The notes beneath the pieces are model-generated. The model made no database searches. It saw only the letters and a list, made by a program, of their open reading frames with translations, and was not told the origin of the DNA. Below are positions 31,051 to 39,639 of a stretch of DNA of 39,946 nucleotides, piece by piece. The DNA is taken from positions 1-39,946 of IMG/VR virus record IMGVR_UViG_3300033148_000901; one strand, 5' to 3'. How positions within the stretch are numbered: position 1 is the stretch's first letter; each line of letters opens with the position of its first letter. The stretch comes from a virus. Both the position numbers and the translations under genes were made by a program.

Positions 31051-33003
31051 ATGAGAAACATAGTTCTTGATATAGAAACAAACGATCTCTACTATGATGC
31101 TACAACTATACATTGTATCTCTATTAAGATAGAAGATGCTCCTACAGTTGTCTATACTTCCAGACCTATTAAAGGAAGTTGTGGTTCTATAGACGATTGT
31201 TTAGAAGAGTTACAAAAAGGTGGTAGATTGATCATGCATAATGGCATTAATTTTGATATTCCAACTATCTACAAGCTAACCGGAGTAGATCTTTATAAAA
31301 CTTGTGAAGTAGTTGATACACTCCTTATATCACAGTTGAAATACCCTAACCTAATAATGTTAGACACAAACAGAAAGTCAATACCTCCTAAGTATAAAGG
31401 CAAACATGGTCTTATGGCTTGGGGATATAGATTAGGAAAGTATAAAGGAGATTATGGTTCTCAGGATAATGCTTGGGATAAACTGACAGTTGAGATGGTT
31501 GAGTATTGTAGAACTGATACAGAAGTTACTCATGCTCTCTATCATAGATTCTTAAGACAAGGTTTACCACCACCGGAGGCGATCAGGATTGAACAAGAGT
31601 TCGCAAAGATCATAGCCCGGCAAGAACATTATGGTTGGAAGTTTGACATACCTAAAGCTGAGGCTATGCACATAGAGTTGTTAGAAGATATTGAAGAAGC
31701 TGAGGAAGAGTTATTCAAGGTATTCAAGCCTATCAATACATGGTTTCCTAAAGGTTATCCAAAGGTAGCAATTAAGAAGAACGGTGAGAAGTCAGTTGTA
31801 CTACTTAGACAAGAAGCAGAAGGATACCACTATAACGATGATTTTGAGTGGGGAAAGTTTGAAGATGTTACATTCAATCCCGGAAGTTCGCAACACGTTG
31901 TCAAATGGATTGAACATTACTTTGGAAAACAGAAGTGGATCAGAAATGAACCTACAGACAACAATCCATTAGGAAGCCCTAAGACTGGTGCTGAACATCT
32001 TGAAAGAATGTTTGGAGATTATAAGTGGTCATACTATTTACTAAAGTATCTCATACTTACCAAACTATTAGGTCAATTAGCTACCGGGGATAAGTCATGG
32101 ATGAACCACATTAAATCAGATGGTCGTATACATGGTAGCGTAGATACTTTAGGAGCAGTTACTAGAAGATGTACTCATAGGAGTCCTAACCTAGCACAAG
32201 TTCCCTCAGTTAAGAAGGACACTAAGTTGTCACCAGAGTTAGCAGAGTTTAAAGAGAAGTTAGGTGGTAGATGTAGAGACCTATTTATAGTAGGTGAAGG
32301 AAAGAAGCTTATAGGTTGTGATGCAGATGCACTAGAACTTAGAACACTTAGTCACTTTATGGCTAGATACGATGGAGGAGAATATGGAAGAATAGTTGAC
32401 GAAGGTAAGAAAGAGGACGGTACAGATGTTCACACTGTAAATACTAAATCAGCCGGACTTTCTACTAGAGATGATGGTAAGACTTTCATATATGCGTTCC
32501 TATATGGAGCTGGTGACGAGAAGATAGGTAAGATTAGTGGTGGAGGAAAGAAGGAAGGAAAGAGGCTAAAGACTAAGTTCCTTACTAAGATCCCAGCCAT
32601 CAAACAGTTATCCGAAGGTGTACAAGAAGCAGTTAAGAAACGTGGATCAATCAATGCTATAGATGGAAACCCTTATTATATCAGAAGTTCACACAGTGCT
32701 CTAAATGTTTTACTACAAGGTGCTGGAGCTATGGTGATGAAGTATTGGTTAGTAGAGGCTGATGCAAGATTGAGTGAAAAGTATGAGAACAGTTGGACAG
32801 CTCAACTATCAGGAGCTAAGGTTCAATATGAATTTGTGGGCAATATCCACGATGAGGCACAGGCAGAGGTTGATGAAGATATAAGCAAAGAGGTTGCTGG
32901 AATATTAGAGGAAGCTTTCCTTACAATTACACCCCAGTTAGGATTTAGAATACCTTTAAGAGGTACAGCAGACATAGGAGATAGTTGGTATGATACACAT
33001 TAA
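31051..33003 (+). CDS. DNA polymerase, family A (T7 gp5-like)
   Basis: This 650-aa protein (T7 gp5, 704 aa) has an N-terminal 3'-5' exonuclease with LDIETND (D7, E9), HNGINFDIP and YCRTDTEVTH, and a polymerase domain with motif A GCDADALELR (D424), motif B around KSAGLSTRDDGKTFIYAFLYGAG and motif C NIHDEAQ (D601, E602). The proofreading residues are intact. Whether it has a thioredoxin-binding loop like T7's cannot be judged by eye; the 54 missing residues make a shorter one likely. Confidence 0.96.
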   Translation: MRNIVLDIETNDLYYDATTIHCISIKIEDAPTVVYTSRPIKGSCGSIDDCLEELQKGGRLIMHNGINFDIPTIYKLTGVDLYKTCEVVDTLLISQLKYPNLIMLDTNRKSIPPKYKGKHGLMAWGYRLGKYKGDYGSQDNAWDKLTVEMVEYCRTDTEVTHALYHRFLRQGLPPPEAIRIEQEFAKIIARQEHYGWKFDIPKAEAMHIELLEDIEEAEEELFKVFKPINTWFPKGYPKVAIKKNGEKSVVLLRQEAEGYHYNDDFEWGKFEDVTFNPGSSQHVVKWIEHYFGKQKWIRNEPTDNNPLGSPKTGAEHLERMFGDYKWSYYLLKYLILTKLLGQLATGDKSWMNHIKSDGRIHGSVDTLGAVTRRCTHRSPNLAQVPSVKKDTKLSPELAEFKEKLGGRCRDLFIVGEGKKLIGCDADALELRTLSHFMARYDGGEYGRIVDEGKKEDGTDVHTVNTKSAGLSTRDDGKTFIYAFLYGAGDEKIGKISGGGKKEGKRLKTKFLTKIPAIKQLSEGVQEAVKKRGSINAIDGNPYYIRSSHSALNVLLQGAGAMVMKYWLVEADARLSEKYENSWTAQLSGAKVQYEFVGNIHDEAQAEVDEDISKEVAGILEEAFLTITPQLGFRIPLRGTADIGDSWYDTH

Positions 33004-33283
33004 AGAGATAAAGATAGACAATACTAGGTTTACAATGCTTTCGGTTATAAAGAAGAAAAAGAAAACCTTCTTGTACTTAGATGGAGTAAAGGTAGGCAGA
33101 GTAAAGAGTTATAAAGAGACTGTAGAATATATTCGGAATAATTATGTACTGTATCGAGGAGTAGAGTTTCCCGGAAGGACTTTCTCAGTATGGGTTAAAG
33201 AAAGAGTAATAACTGGTGCAAGAATTTATAGTAGAGCGTTGAAGAAGAAAGAAATAAAGCACCTATATAAGGAAAGAAAGTGA
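32990..33283 (+). CDS. Unrecognised basic protein with LamG-like C-terminus
   Basis: A 97-aa, lysine-rich protein that overlaps the polymerase gene by 14 bases. Its last 22 residues (GARIYSRALKKKEIKHLYKE) resemble the closing motif of LamG/concanavalin-like jelly rolls ('.RIYnRALs..EI..LY'), but the rest is too short and basic for that fold. This may be a remnant, convergence or a DNA-binding protein. Function unknown. Confidence 0.65.
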   Translation: MIHIKEIKIDNTRFTMLSVIKKKKKTFLYLDGVKVGRVKSYKETVEYIRNNYVLYRGVEFPGRTFSVWVKERVITGARIYSRALKKKEIKHLYKERK

Positions 33284-33399
33284 CAGCAGAAACATTTAAC
33301 AAACAGTTCATCATCAAGTTTAAGATGAATACAAAAGCAGTTATAGCTTATATCAATAAGTTAGAGAAAGAGAATGAGAAACTAAAGGAGAAGAAATGA
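33280..33399 (+). CDS. 39-aa helical protein, GTG start
   Basis: GTG 33280 follows AAGGAAAG. The product has a beta-like start (FNKQFIIKFKM) and a heptad-like charged helix (INKLEKENEKLKEKK). It overlaps both neighbours by four bases, typical of the tightly packed operon. No function recognised. Confidence 0.5.
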   Translation: MTAETFNKQFIIKFKMNTKAVIAYINKLEKENEKLKEKK

Positions 33400-33692
33400 T
33401 CAATAAACAAATAGACAAGTGGTTTCACGACAGAGGCATAGCACAACACGCTACTCCTTTATCACAAGCAACTAAGATGCTGGAAGAAGTTACAGAAGTA
33501 TTTGATGCAATCAGTTCTAGTAATAGAGAAGAACTAGTGGATGCTATAGGTGATGTATATGTTACCCTTAGAGGCTTATGTTTAGTAACTGAGTTAGACT
33601 TTGATATCTGTGTAGAGACAGCTTATAATGAGATCAAAGATAGAAAAGGTTGTCTAAGAGCAGATGGTACATTTATAAAGGAGAAGGTATGA
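33396..33692 (+). CDS. MazG-like nucleotide pyrophosphohydrolase
   Basis: A 98-aa protein with the MazG/all-alpha NTP pyrophosphatase pattern: KMLEEVTEVFDAI (Glu pair, about 29-41) and REELVDAIGDVYVTL (about 45-59), the E-x2-E-x(n)-E-x2-D metal site. It should hydrolyse NTPs or dNTPs to monophosphates, cleaning or recycling nucleotide pools during replication; in some phages MazG is thought to act on alarmones. The ribosome site is AAAGGAG. It overlaps the next gene by 4 bases. Confidence 0.8.
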   Translation: MINKQIDKWFHDRGIAQHATPLSQATKMLEEVTEVFDAISSSNREELVDAIGDVYVTLRGLCLVTELDFDICVETAYNEIKDRKGCLRADGTFIKEKV

Positions 33693-34300
33693 AACAATGG
33701 AGCGAAGAAGTAGAAGAAGTAGAAGAAGTAGACCATGAAGGACAAGGTTATTTTAACTTTGATGAACCAAGTAAAGAACCTTTTATCAGACCTAACTTTG
33801 AAGAAGATTATCTAACTATTCCCGGAGAGGCTATAGTTAATAAAGAGATGAGAACACTGTTCTTTAAAAGTGAAGGCTGGTATGCACCAGATAAGGTAGT
33901 GTTGAAGTGGTATAATAAAGCTACAGAAGGTTTTGATGTTGATGAATGGGCTAAGGAAACTAGGACACTAATTGTAGAGCCTATTACAGAAGAGAAGCAA
34001 GTAAGTGATGGAGGTGGAGGACAGAACTACTACGATCTACCTAATGAAGCTACTCAACTACTTGATCTAATTGAGCACAGAAATATGAATGGAAATATAA
34101 AAGACATATTTAAAGCTTGTTATAGGCTAGGTCTTAAAGAGGGTATTACAGAAGAGTACGATCTCAGGAAGATGGTTATCTATAGTATTAGGGAATTAGG
34201 TAGAGTATTAGGTAGGAAAGATTATGTAACTCTTGCTAGAGAAGTAGTAGGACATCATGATAGAAATGAAGCTGAGAGACTTACGGCTTTAACACACTAG
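33689..34300 (+). CDS. Protein with DUF3310-like C-terminal domain
   Basis: A 203-aa protein from ATG 33689, chosen because AAAGGAGAAGG stands just before it; the longer in-frame ORF from 33650 has no such site. The start is strongly acidic (EEVEEVEEVDHEG). The C-terminal part, QLLDLIEHRNMNGNIKDIFK then ACYRLGLKEG...DLRKMVIYSIREL (about 128-177), resembles the DUF3310 (SaV-like) family common in phages, whose role is unknown. The middle section is unrecognised. Confidence 0.65.
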   Translation: MKQWSEEVEEVEEVDHEGQGYFNFDEPSKEPFIRPNFEEDYLTIPGEAIVNKEMRTLFFKSEGWYAPDKVVLKWYNKATEGFDVDEWAKETRTLIVEPITEEKQVSDGGGGQNYYDLPNEATQLLDLIEHRNMNGNIKDIFKACYRLGLKEGITEEYDLRKMVIYSIRELGRVLGRKDYVTLAREVVGHHDRNEAERLTALTH

Positions 34301-34513
34301 ATGAGAGATAAACAACTAGCACTAATAGAAGCTATAGCAAATACTTTTACTGGATTAGTCCTTAGTATATTTGTAATACAGCCAGTAGTCTTTAGAGCTT
34401 ACGAAATAGAGTTGACCTTTACTACTAACGTATCGTTGGCAGTAGTCTTTACTATAGTCTCTATATTAAGAGGTTATGTGTGGAGAAGATGGTTTCACAA
34501 AAGATTTTATTAA
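34301..34513 (+). CDS. Small two-span membrane protein (DUF7220-type)
   Basis: A 70-aa protein that starts directly after the previous stop. Two membrane spans (about 14-33 and 42-57) are followed by FTIVSILRGYVWRRWFHKRF. The ending 'FT.vS..RgY..RR.F' and the opening 'slieaianv..G' match a widespread family of small phage membrane proteins of unknown function. There is no clear ribosome site, so it is probably coupled. Confidence 0.75.
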   Translation: MRDKQLALIEAIANTFTGLVLSIFVIQPVVFRAYEIELTFTTNVSLAVVFTIVSILRGYVWRRWFHKRFY

Positions 34514-34527
34514 ACAAAAGGAAAACA

Positions 34528-34998
34528 ATGTCAATATTAAAAATTAGAAGAAACGAAGCACACACAACAGCAACAGCAGAAGAAGTTATAGAGGTGTTCT
34601 CAGCCTTGTTAGATGTATATGTAGAGAAAACAGATAAAGAGGCTCAGGAGCTTATAGCTAAAACACTTCTCCTAGAGTATGCAACCTATAGCTACCTCTA
34701 CCTAACTAAGGTAGGTATCACTCTACAAGCTGATGAAGGTATGAAAGCTACCTTAGCCTTTATGAACAGCGTACTAGCTGAGATCCTACATGAACTAGGT
34801 ATTGCATACTTCCATAAGGAACTAGGTTACTCAATTACTGATCAAGCTATTAGCTACTTCTTAGACAATGGTGAGGAAGGGTTCTATGATCATTTAGATA
34901 AGGTTATCGAAGATATGAATAAGGTTTCAGAAGAGGAAGTAGAGGCTGAGAAGATCATTGAAGAAGTGGTTGCAGACTTGAAGGAAGCTAAGAAGTAA
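34528..34998 (+). CDS. Unrecognised helical protein
   Basis: A 156-aa protein from ATG 34528, preferred over the longer ORF (34480), because AAAAGGAAAAC lies just upstream and the product then begins MSILKIRRNEAHTT. Almost all helix, with an acidic C-terminal tail (EEEVEAEKIIEEVV). It lies between membrane protein and exonuclease genes. No family was recognised. Confidence 0.7.
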   Translation: MSILKIRRNEAHTTATAEEVIEVFSALLDVYVEKTDKEAQELIAKTLLLEYATYSYLYLTKVGITLQADEGMKATLAFMNSVLAEILHELGIAYFHKELGYSITDQAISYFLDNGEEGFYDHLDKVIEDMNKVSEEEVEAEKIIEEVVADLKEAKK

Positions 34999-35038
34999 TA
35001 TAAACTAAAGGAGAAGAATAATACCAAAGGAGGTAGTT

Positions 35039-35284
35039 ATGGAAGTTAGAGTAAGTATACCAATTATGGTTGAAGAGTTAATCAGACTACAGATACCTAG
35101 TAGAATAACTGAGGCTCAACTAAGAGATAGTGGCTACACTTATAGGTTCACAGAACATAAGCAAGTAGCTAGAGAGCTTATTCAACAGATGTTAACTGAG
35201 AATATAGAATATGATTTTAGATTTATGAGTAATGGTAGAGGAGTTGAGCTTATAGCCTCAGTCAATATAGAGGAGAAGAAATGA
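35039..35284 (+). CDS. Unrecognised protein before exonuclease
   Basis: An 81-aa mixed alpha/beta protein starting MEVRVSIPIMVEELIRLQIP, with AAAGGAGGTAG as a strong ribosome site. It overlaps the exonuclease start by 4 bases, so its expression is tied to it. No family was recognised. Confidence 0.7.
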   Translation: MEVRVSIPIMVEELIRLQIPSRITEAQLRDSGYTYRFTEHKQVARELIQQMLTENIEYDFRFMSNGRGVELIASVNIEEKK

Positions 35285-36135
35285 TCGCTTTAATCGATGC
35301 AGACAGCCTACTATATAAGGTAGGTTTCGCACTGGAGGACAACATACAATGGGAGGAGGATGAAGAAACATCTTACTATTCCAACCTAGAACAACAGATT
35401 AATTCTATTGATTCTACAATTAAGTCAATAATGTTGACAACAGGATGTGATAATTATGAACTTCATCTTACTGGAAAGGGAAACTTTCGTGATTCTAACC
35501 CACTTGGATATAAGCAAAATAGAGTCGGGCTACGAAAGCCTACAGATTTTAATACAATTTACTCTCTGGTAGTCGAAAGGTTCAACACCTTTACAGCAGT
35601 AGGTTGGGAAGCTGACGATGTAGTTGTGTTTAAAAAGACTAGAGATCCGGAAGCTTATGTACTATGTGCTATCGATAAAGATGTATTGTATCAAACTGTA
35701 GGAGAACATTACAATTATGGTCAAGACACCTTCATAACCGTTAGTCAAAAGTTAGCTACATGGTTTGCATACTTTCAAGTAATCGCTGGTGATCCTACTG
35801 ATGGCTATAAAGGAAAGACTGGAGTAGGTGCTACCGGAGCAGTTAAGGCACTATCTATACCAGAGACTTCTAAAACCTTTGTAGACCTATTGAAGAAACA
35901 TAAGATAGCTGTCAATACCATTGAGAAACTATTGGAGTTACCTATCTACAAAGATGAGAGAGAACTATGGTTAAAGACTTTGGTATGTTATCGATCTGAA
36001 AAAGGTAAGAAAGTAGTTAAGATGACTAGGGAGGATGCTATATGGACGATGCGTTTAGCATCTATGTGGCAGTACGATGGTGAAAAAATAATCAACTGGA
36101 TGCCTCCTAGAAAGGCAACAAGGGTAACACCCTAA
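35281..36135 (+). CDS. 5'-3' exonuclease, FEN-like (T7 gp6-like)
   Basis: At 284 residues it is close to T7 gp6 (300 aa). Motifs of the FEN/PIN-like fold are seen in order: LIDADSL (D6, D8), YKQNRVGLRKP (arch lysines and arginines), GWEADDVV, CAIDKDVLYQ and GDPTDGYKGKTGVGATGA (helix-hairpin DNA clamp). It degrades host DNA and removes RNA primers, and helps recombination. It closes the replication block; a terminator-like hairpin follows. Confidence 0.93.
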   Translation: MIALIDADSLLYKVGFALEDNIQWEEDEETSYYSNLEQQINSIDSTIKSIMLTTGCDNYELHLTGKGNFRDSNPLGYKQNRVGLRKPTDFNTIYSLVVERFNTFTAVGWEADDVVVFKKTRDPEAYVLCAIDKDVLYQTVGEHYNYGQDTFITVSQKLATWFAYFQVIAGDPTDGYKGKTGVGATGAVKALSIPETSKTFVDLLKKHKIAVNTIEKLLELPIYKDERELWLKTLVCYRSEKGKKVVKMTREDAIWTMRLASMWQYDGEKIINWMPPRKATRVTP

Positions 36136-36157
36136 ACAACACGCTACAACGAGGTTT

Positions 36158-36176
36158 ACTAGGTTTCACGCCTAGT
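36158..36176 (+). terminator. Hairpin ending the replication block
   Basis: ACTAGG (36158-36163) pairs with CCTAGT (36171-36176) around a 7-base loop. It lies 23 bases after the exonuclease stop and just before the promoter candidate at 36181. No long T-run follows, so termination may be partial. Confidence 0.45.
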
Positions 36177-36180
36177 TAGC

Positions 36181-36201
36181 TGACAATATTAGAGAAGATA
36201 G
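36181..36201 (+). promoter_or_regulatory. Candidate late phage promoter
   Basis: TGACAATATTAGAGAAGA begins at 36181 and is identical for 18 bases to the site at 17591. It sits between a hairpin and the first late gene (36244), so it would drive the portal, scaffold and capsid genes. The motif resembles the SP6 promoter core (GTGACACTATAGAAGA). An identical 18-mer in two non-coding gaps is unlikely by chance. Confidence 0.65.
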
Positions 36202-36243
36202 TTTTAATTAAGCTATATATAATGTAAGCATAAAGGAGAGAAT

Positions 36244-36429
36244 ATGGTTATAGACACTGGTGAATTATTAAAAGACCTTTATGACAAGTTCCCTGACAAA
36301 GTACCTGACAAGGTTGCAGACATGAGAGGACTTGGTATGAAGGTTGGCAATCAACAAGTTATGAAGTTCATAGAACATATCGTTGAACGTAAAGAACATG
36401 AAGCTAAACAGAAAGCTAAGAAGTCATGA
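36244..36429 (+). CDS. First late gene, small helical protein
   Basis: A 61-aa protein, AAAGGAGAG upstream. Amphipathic helices with a repeated 'FPDKVPDKV' motif and a lysine-rich end. It overlaps the next gene by 4 bases. Small proteins are common at this place before the portal gene in T7-like phages. Function unknown. Confidence 0.7.
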   Translation: MVIDTGELLKDLYDKFPDKVPDKVADMRGLGMKVGNQQVMKFIEHIVERKEHEAKQKAKKS

Positions 36430-36911
36430 GAGTAATAGAGTACGAGGAAAAGTATCTTTTATCTTTGGAATATATGGTAGCTGATTACTTTAGAGAAACA
36501 CATGGTGAGAACGTTAAAGGAGATATGACAGCTATCACAAGATTTGTCAGACACTCTATAGATATAAAATCAGTATATCTACTCTTTACTAAGGAACAAC
36601 CAGCACCTATTGGGTTTATGGTTGTGTTCTTGAACGACGAACAAGGCATGGTTGATACTCATGTAGTGTGCGAATATCAGTATATCAAGCCTTCTTTTAG
36701 GAATGGTATATCAATAGCATACTTTGTATACACCTTAGCAAAGATTTGTACTAAGTTAGAAGTAGGTATTGTTAATACTACCTATAATACATCTAGTAGT
36801 ACACATAATATGAAGAAGTTAGGAGGTACAGTATTATCTACAACCTCTTATTTAACAGCAGTAGAAGCACAGAGTATATATTACAAATACAAACGAAGGA
36901 TTAAAGAATGA
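36426..36911 (+). CDS. GNAT-like N-acetyltransferase
   Basis: A 161-aa protein with the course of a GNAT fold: an N-terminal helix pair, a central beta strand PIGFMVVFLNDE (about 61-72), IKPSFRNGISIAYFVYTLAK (about 97-116) in the place of the acetyl-CoA loop and helix, and a C-terminal THNMKKLGGTV turn. Late-region acetyltransferase-like proteins ahead of the portal are known in T7-like marine phages. The acceptor is unknown, perhaps a virion protein. The loop lacks a clear R/Q-x-x-G-x-G/A, so activity is uncertain. Confidence 0.65.
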   Translation: MRVIEYEEKYLLSLEYMVADYFRETHGENVKGDMTAITRFVRHSIDIKSVYLLFTKEQPAPIGFMVVFLNDEQGMVDTHVVCEYQYIKPSFRNGISIAYFVYTLAKICTKLEVGIVNTTYNTSSSTHNMKKLGGTVLSTTSYLTAVEAQSIYYKYKRRIKE

Positions 36912-37150
36912 AAGTATTTCAAATAATTAGAGCAGTAGCCGGAGAGATCCCAACAACATATGCTGGAGGTAGTAAATCAGCACCAGCACCTATACCAACA
37001 CCACCACCCGTTGCACCACCACCAGAGGAACAAGCTACACTTGAAACAGTTGATACTACAGTTGAAGAAAGAAAAGCTCAAACACTAGGTGCTAAATCAC
37101 TACAGATACCACTAGGTACAATAGGTGGCGATAAGCCTCTAAACATTTAA
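36908..37150 (+). CDS. Proline-rich small late protein
   Basis: An 80-aa protein with a proline-rich middle (APAPIPTPPPVAPPPEEQ) and a C-terminus AKSLQIPLG...GGDKPLNI. A similar small protein with a 'SLqIPl......LnI' ending precedes the portal gene in many T7-like phages, a head-tail accessory as a working idea. It overlaps the acetyltransferase by 4 bases. Confidence 0.65.
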   Translation: MKVFQIIRAVAGEIPTTYAGGSKSAPAPIPTPPPVAPPPEEQATLETVDTTVEERKAQTLGAKSLQIPLGTIGGDKPLNI

Positions 37151-37165
37151 AGATAGGAGTCACGC

Positions 37166-38710
37166 ATGGCAGAGACAGTTAATGAAGTCGAACTATTAGA
37201 AGAATCTGCTAAGGCTAGATTTGATCAATTAGATGGAGAGAGGGATGTATCCTTAAGTAGAGCTAGACAATGTGCTAAACTTACTATACCCAGTATCTTA
37301 CCTGATGATGGACATGATGAGAATACAGCTTTAGAAACACCGTATCAAGCAACAGGTTCAAGACTGGTTAACAACCTAGCTAGTAAATTACTACTATCCC
37401 TACTACCTCCCAACACTTCTTTCTTTAGACTACTCTTAGACGATGATATTAAAGAGGGAATGAAAGCAGAAGGTGAAGAAGGTAATAAACAAGCTGATGA
37501 AGCAGAAGCTACACTAATTAGTATTGAACAGGTTATCCTGAAGCAGATAGAGAGAGAAGCTCTTAGAGTTCCTACCTTTACAGCAGTTAAGGATCTAATA
37601 GTTACTGGAAACAGTTTATGTATTAAGACAGAGAAATCATTAAAGGTTTACAAACTTAATAACTATGTTGTTCTTAGAGACTTTGAAGGTAAGCCTACAG
37701 AGTTTGTAACTAAGGAAATTGTAGTTTATGAAACTTTACCAGAAGATATCAGAAAACAACTAGGTGCAGATGTTAAAGATGAGGACATAGAAATATATAC
37801 TAGGGCAGTCCTAAAGGAAGGTAGCTGGTATGAGTACCAACACGTTAATTCAGTACCCGTAGCAGACTCTATGGCTACCTATAAGGACGATGAGAAGTTT
37901 ATTTATATACCTCTTAGATGGTCAGCTATCAATGGTGAGAACTATGGCAGAGGATTAGTTGAGCAGTATCTAGGTGACTTCATTACCTTAGAAGGTCTAT
38001 CTCAAATGTTAATAGAAGCTAGTGCTGTAATGGCAAGAGTTATCTTTGGTAAGAAACCCGGTGCTCAACTTGATATAGATGAACTTAATGATGCTGAGAA
38101 TGGTCAGTTTATCTACGGTGACTTAGAACAGGATATATCTGTACTCAGAGTTGATAAAGGTAATGATCTAACAATGGCTTCAAATATGTCAGAGATCATT
38201 ACTCGTAGACTTGAACAAGCTTTCTTAGTAGCCTCTAGTGTTGCAAGAGAGAGTGAGAGAACTACAGCTACAGAGATCAGATACATGGCTAGTGACTTAG
38301 AGAGAGCATTAGGTGGAGTATATTCTGTACTTGCCTTAGAGTTTCAAAGACCATTAGCTAACATCTTGCTCAATGAAGTTAGTTCACAGTTATCCAAGAT
38401 GGACGTAGAACCAGTTATCGTAACAGGTATTGAAGCACTAGGTAGAAATGCTGAGTTGGATAAGTTACGACAGTTCAATGGCTTACTACAAGAGTTAGGA
38501 GCACCTGATCAAGTATTACCTAGAATGAATATAGGAACATATATTGAAAAGATGGCTAATGCTCTTGAACTAGATACAGTAGGGTTAATTAAAGATGATG
38601 CTACGATAGCTAAAGAACAGCAACAAGCACAAGAGAACGCACTAATGCAACAAGGTGCTAGTGGATTGATTGACGAAGGTGTTAAAGCCTCCGGACAACC
38701 ACAACAATAA
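37166..38710 (+). CDS. Portal protein (T7 gp8-like head-tail connector)
   Basis: At 514 residues it is near T7 gp8 (536 aa). It forms the dodecameric portal for DNA entry and exit. Family landmarks: the N-terminal RDVSLSRARQCAKLTIPSIL (about 25-45), TGSRLVNNLASKLLLSLLPP (about 65-84), the IPLRWSAINGENYGRGLVEQ segment (about 250-270) and AFLVASSVARESERTTATEIRYM (about 352-375). The C-terminus is Gln-rich. Highly confident. Confidence 0.95.
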   Translation: MAETVNEVELLEESAKARFDQLDGERDVSLSRARQCAKLTIPSILPDDGHDENTALETPYQATGSRLVNNLASKLLLSLLPPNTSFFRLLLDDDIKEGMKAEGEEGNKQADEAEATLISIEQVILKQIEREALRVPTFTAVKDLIVTGNSLCIKTEKSLKVYKLNNYVVLRDFEGKPTEFVTKEIVVYETLPEDIRKQLGADVKDEDIEIYTRAVLKEGSWYEYQHVNSVPVADSMATYKDDEKFIYIPLRWSAINGENYGRGLVEQYLGDFITLEGLSQMLIEASAVMARVIFGKKPGAQLDIDELNDAENGQFIYGDLEQDISVLRVDKGNDLTMASNMSEIITRRLEQAFLVASSVARESERTTATEIRYMASDLERALGGVYSVLALEFQRPLANILLNEVSSQLSKMDVEPVIVTGIEALGRNAELDKLRQFNGLLQELGAPDQVLPRMNIGTYIEKMANALELDTVGLIKDDATIAKEQQQAQENALMQQGASGLIDEGVKASGQPQQ

Positions 38711-38737
38711 TAACAAAAAAAACAAAGGAAGAGAAAC

Positions 38738-39079
38738 ATGGCAAAAAGTTTATTTGAATTAAAGAGCGAGAGAAAAACTGGGGGAGCTAAAGATAAGAAT
38801 ACCCTCACAGATGCAGATTATTTCCTAAGAGATAAGACTAAAGCAAAAGATAAAAAGAATACAGTATGGATGACACCTAACCCAGCAGAAATTCAACGTA
38901 GGTTAGTATTAGCTAGAAAAGCAGAAGCAGAAGCTAAAGAGTTAGCAGAGCTTGAAGCTAAGGCTAAAGAAAGAGAGTCAGTAGATCTTGAAGCTAAGAA
39001 GAAAGCAGAAACAGAAGCTAAAAGACAAGCTACTATAGCTAAGAAGAAAGCTGATGAAGAAGCTAACAAGGCTAAGTAA
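38738..39079 (+). CDS. Coiled-coil protein between portal and scaffold
   Basis: A 113-aa protein with AAAGGAAGAG upstream. Residues 1-50 are basic; from about 55 on it is one long Ala/Glu/Lys helix (EAEAKELAELEAKAKERES), surely a coiled coil. It may be a scaffold accessory or a minor head protein. Its stop overlaps the scaffold ATG (TAATG). No family was recognised. Confidence 0.65.
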   Translation: MAKSLFELKSERKTGGAKDKNTLTDADYFLRDKTKAKDKKNTVWMTPNPAEIQRRLVLARKAEAEAKELAELEAKAKERESVDLEAKKKAETEAKRQATIAKKKADEEANKAK

Positions 39080-39639
39080 TGGCTGAGGTAGTTAACAACG
39101 GTGCTGAGACACCTGTAGTAGACCAAGTAGCTGTAGAACAAGAACAAGCCAATCAAGAGGCTTTGGACAAGTTTAATGAATCCCAACCGAAAGGGGGTGA
39201 TGATCTATCTAATGTTCCAAAGGGTTTTCGAGCTGATGGAACTCCTATCGAAGCTGATGACAACGTACCTGAAAAATTTAAAGGTAAGTCATTAGATGAT
39301 GTAACAAAAATGTATCAAGAACTAGAGAAGAAACTAGGTAGTAAGGAAGAGGTTAAACCAGAAGTTGAAACTCCTTCTAAACCTGATGAAGCTAAACCAG
39401 ATAATACAGGTTTCTCCAAATATGTTAACGAATACTCAGAGACAGGAGTAGTATCAGAAGACTCTTATAAAGAATTAGCTGATAGAGGGTTTCCTAAAGC
39501 TGATGTAGATGCTTACATAGAAGGTCAGAAAGCTCTAGGAGATAACTTCACCTCTACTATTCAGGTATGGATAATGATACTATCACAGAATATAATACTG
39601 CTCTACAATCTGGTAACAAACAGAAAGTTAAACAGTTAG
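39079..39639 (+). CDS. Scaffold protein, N-terminal part (frame interrupted)
   Basis: A 186-aa frame directly before the capsid. The acidic N-terminus, VPEKFKGKSLDDVTKMYQEL (about 68-87) and the middle YVNEYSETGVVSEDSYKELA, then FPKADVDAYIEGQKALGDNF (about 114-155), match T7-like capsid assembly proteins (gp9). After TSTI (about 159) it runs into unrelated residues and stops. The proper C-terminal part continues in another frame from about 39546. Scaffold is essential for head assembly, so a sequence error or deletion is suspected. Confidence 0.8.
   Translation: MAEVVNNGAETPVVDQVAVEQEQANQEALDKFNESQPKGGDDLSNVPKGFRADGTPIEADDNVPEKFKGKSLDDVTKMYQELEKKLGSKEEVKPEVETPSKPDEAKPDNTGFSKYVNEYSETGVVSEDSYKELADRGFPKADVDAYIEGQKALGDNFTSTIQVWIMILSQNIILLYNLVTNRKLNS

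Noticed and set aside
39546-39639. Programmed -1 frameshift in the scaffold gene
   Set aside because: No X XXY YYZ heptamer or downstream pseudoknot was seen, and homology suggests missing residues as well as a frame change. A sequence error or deletion is more likely.
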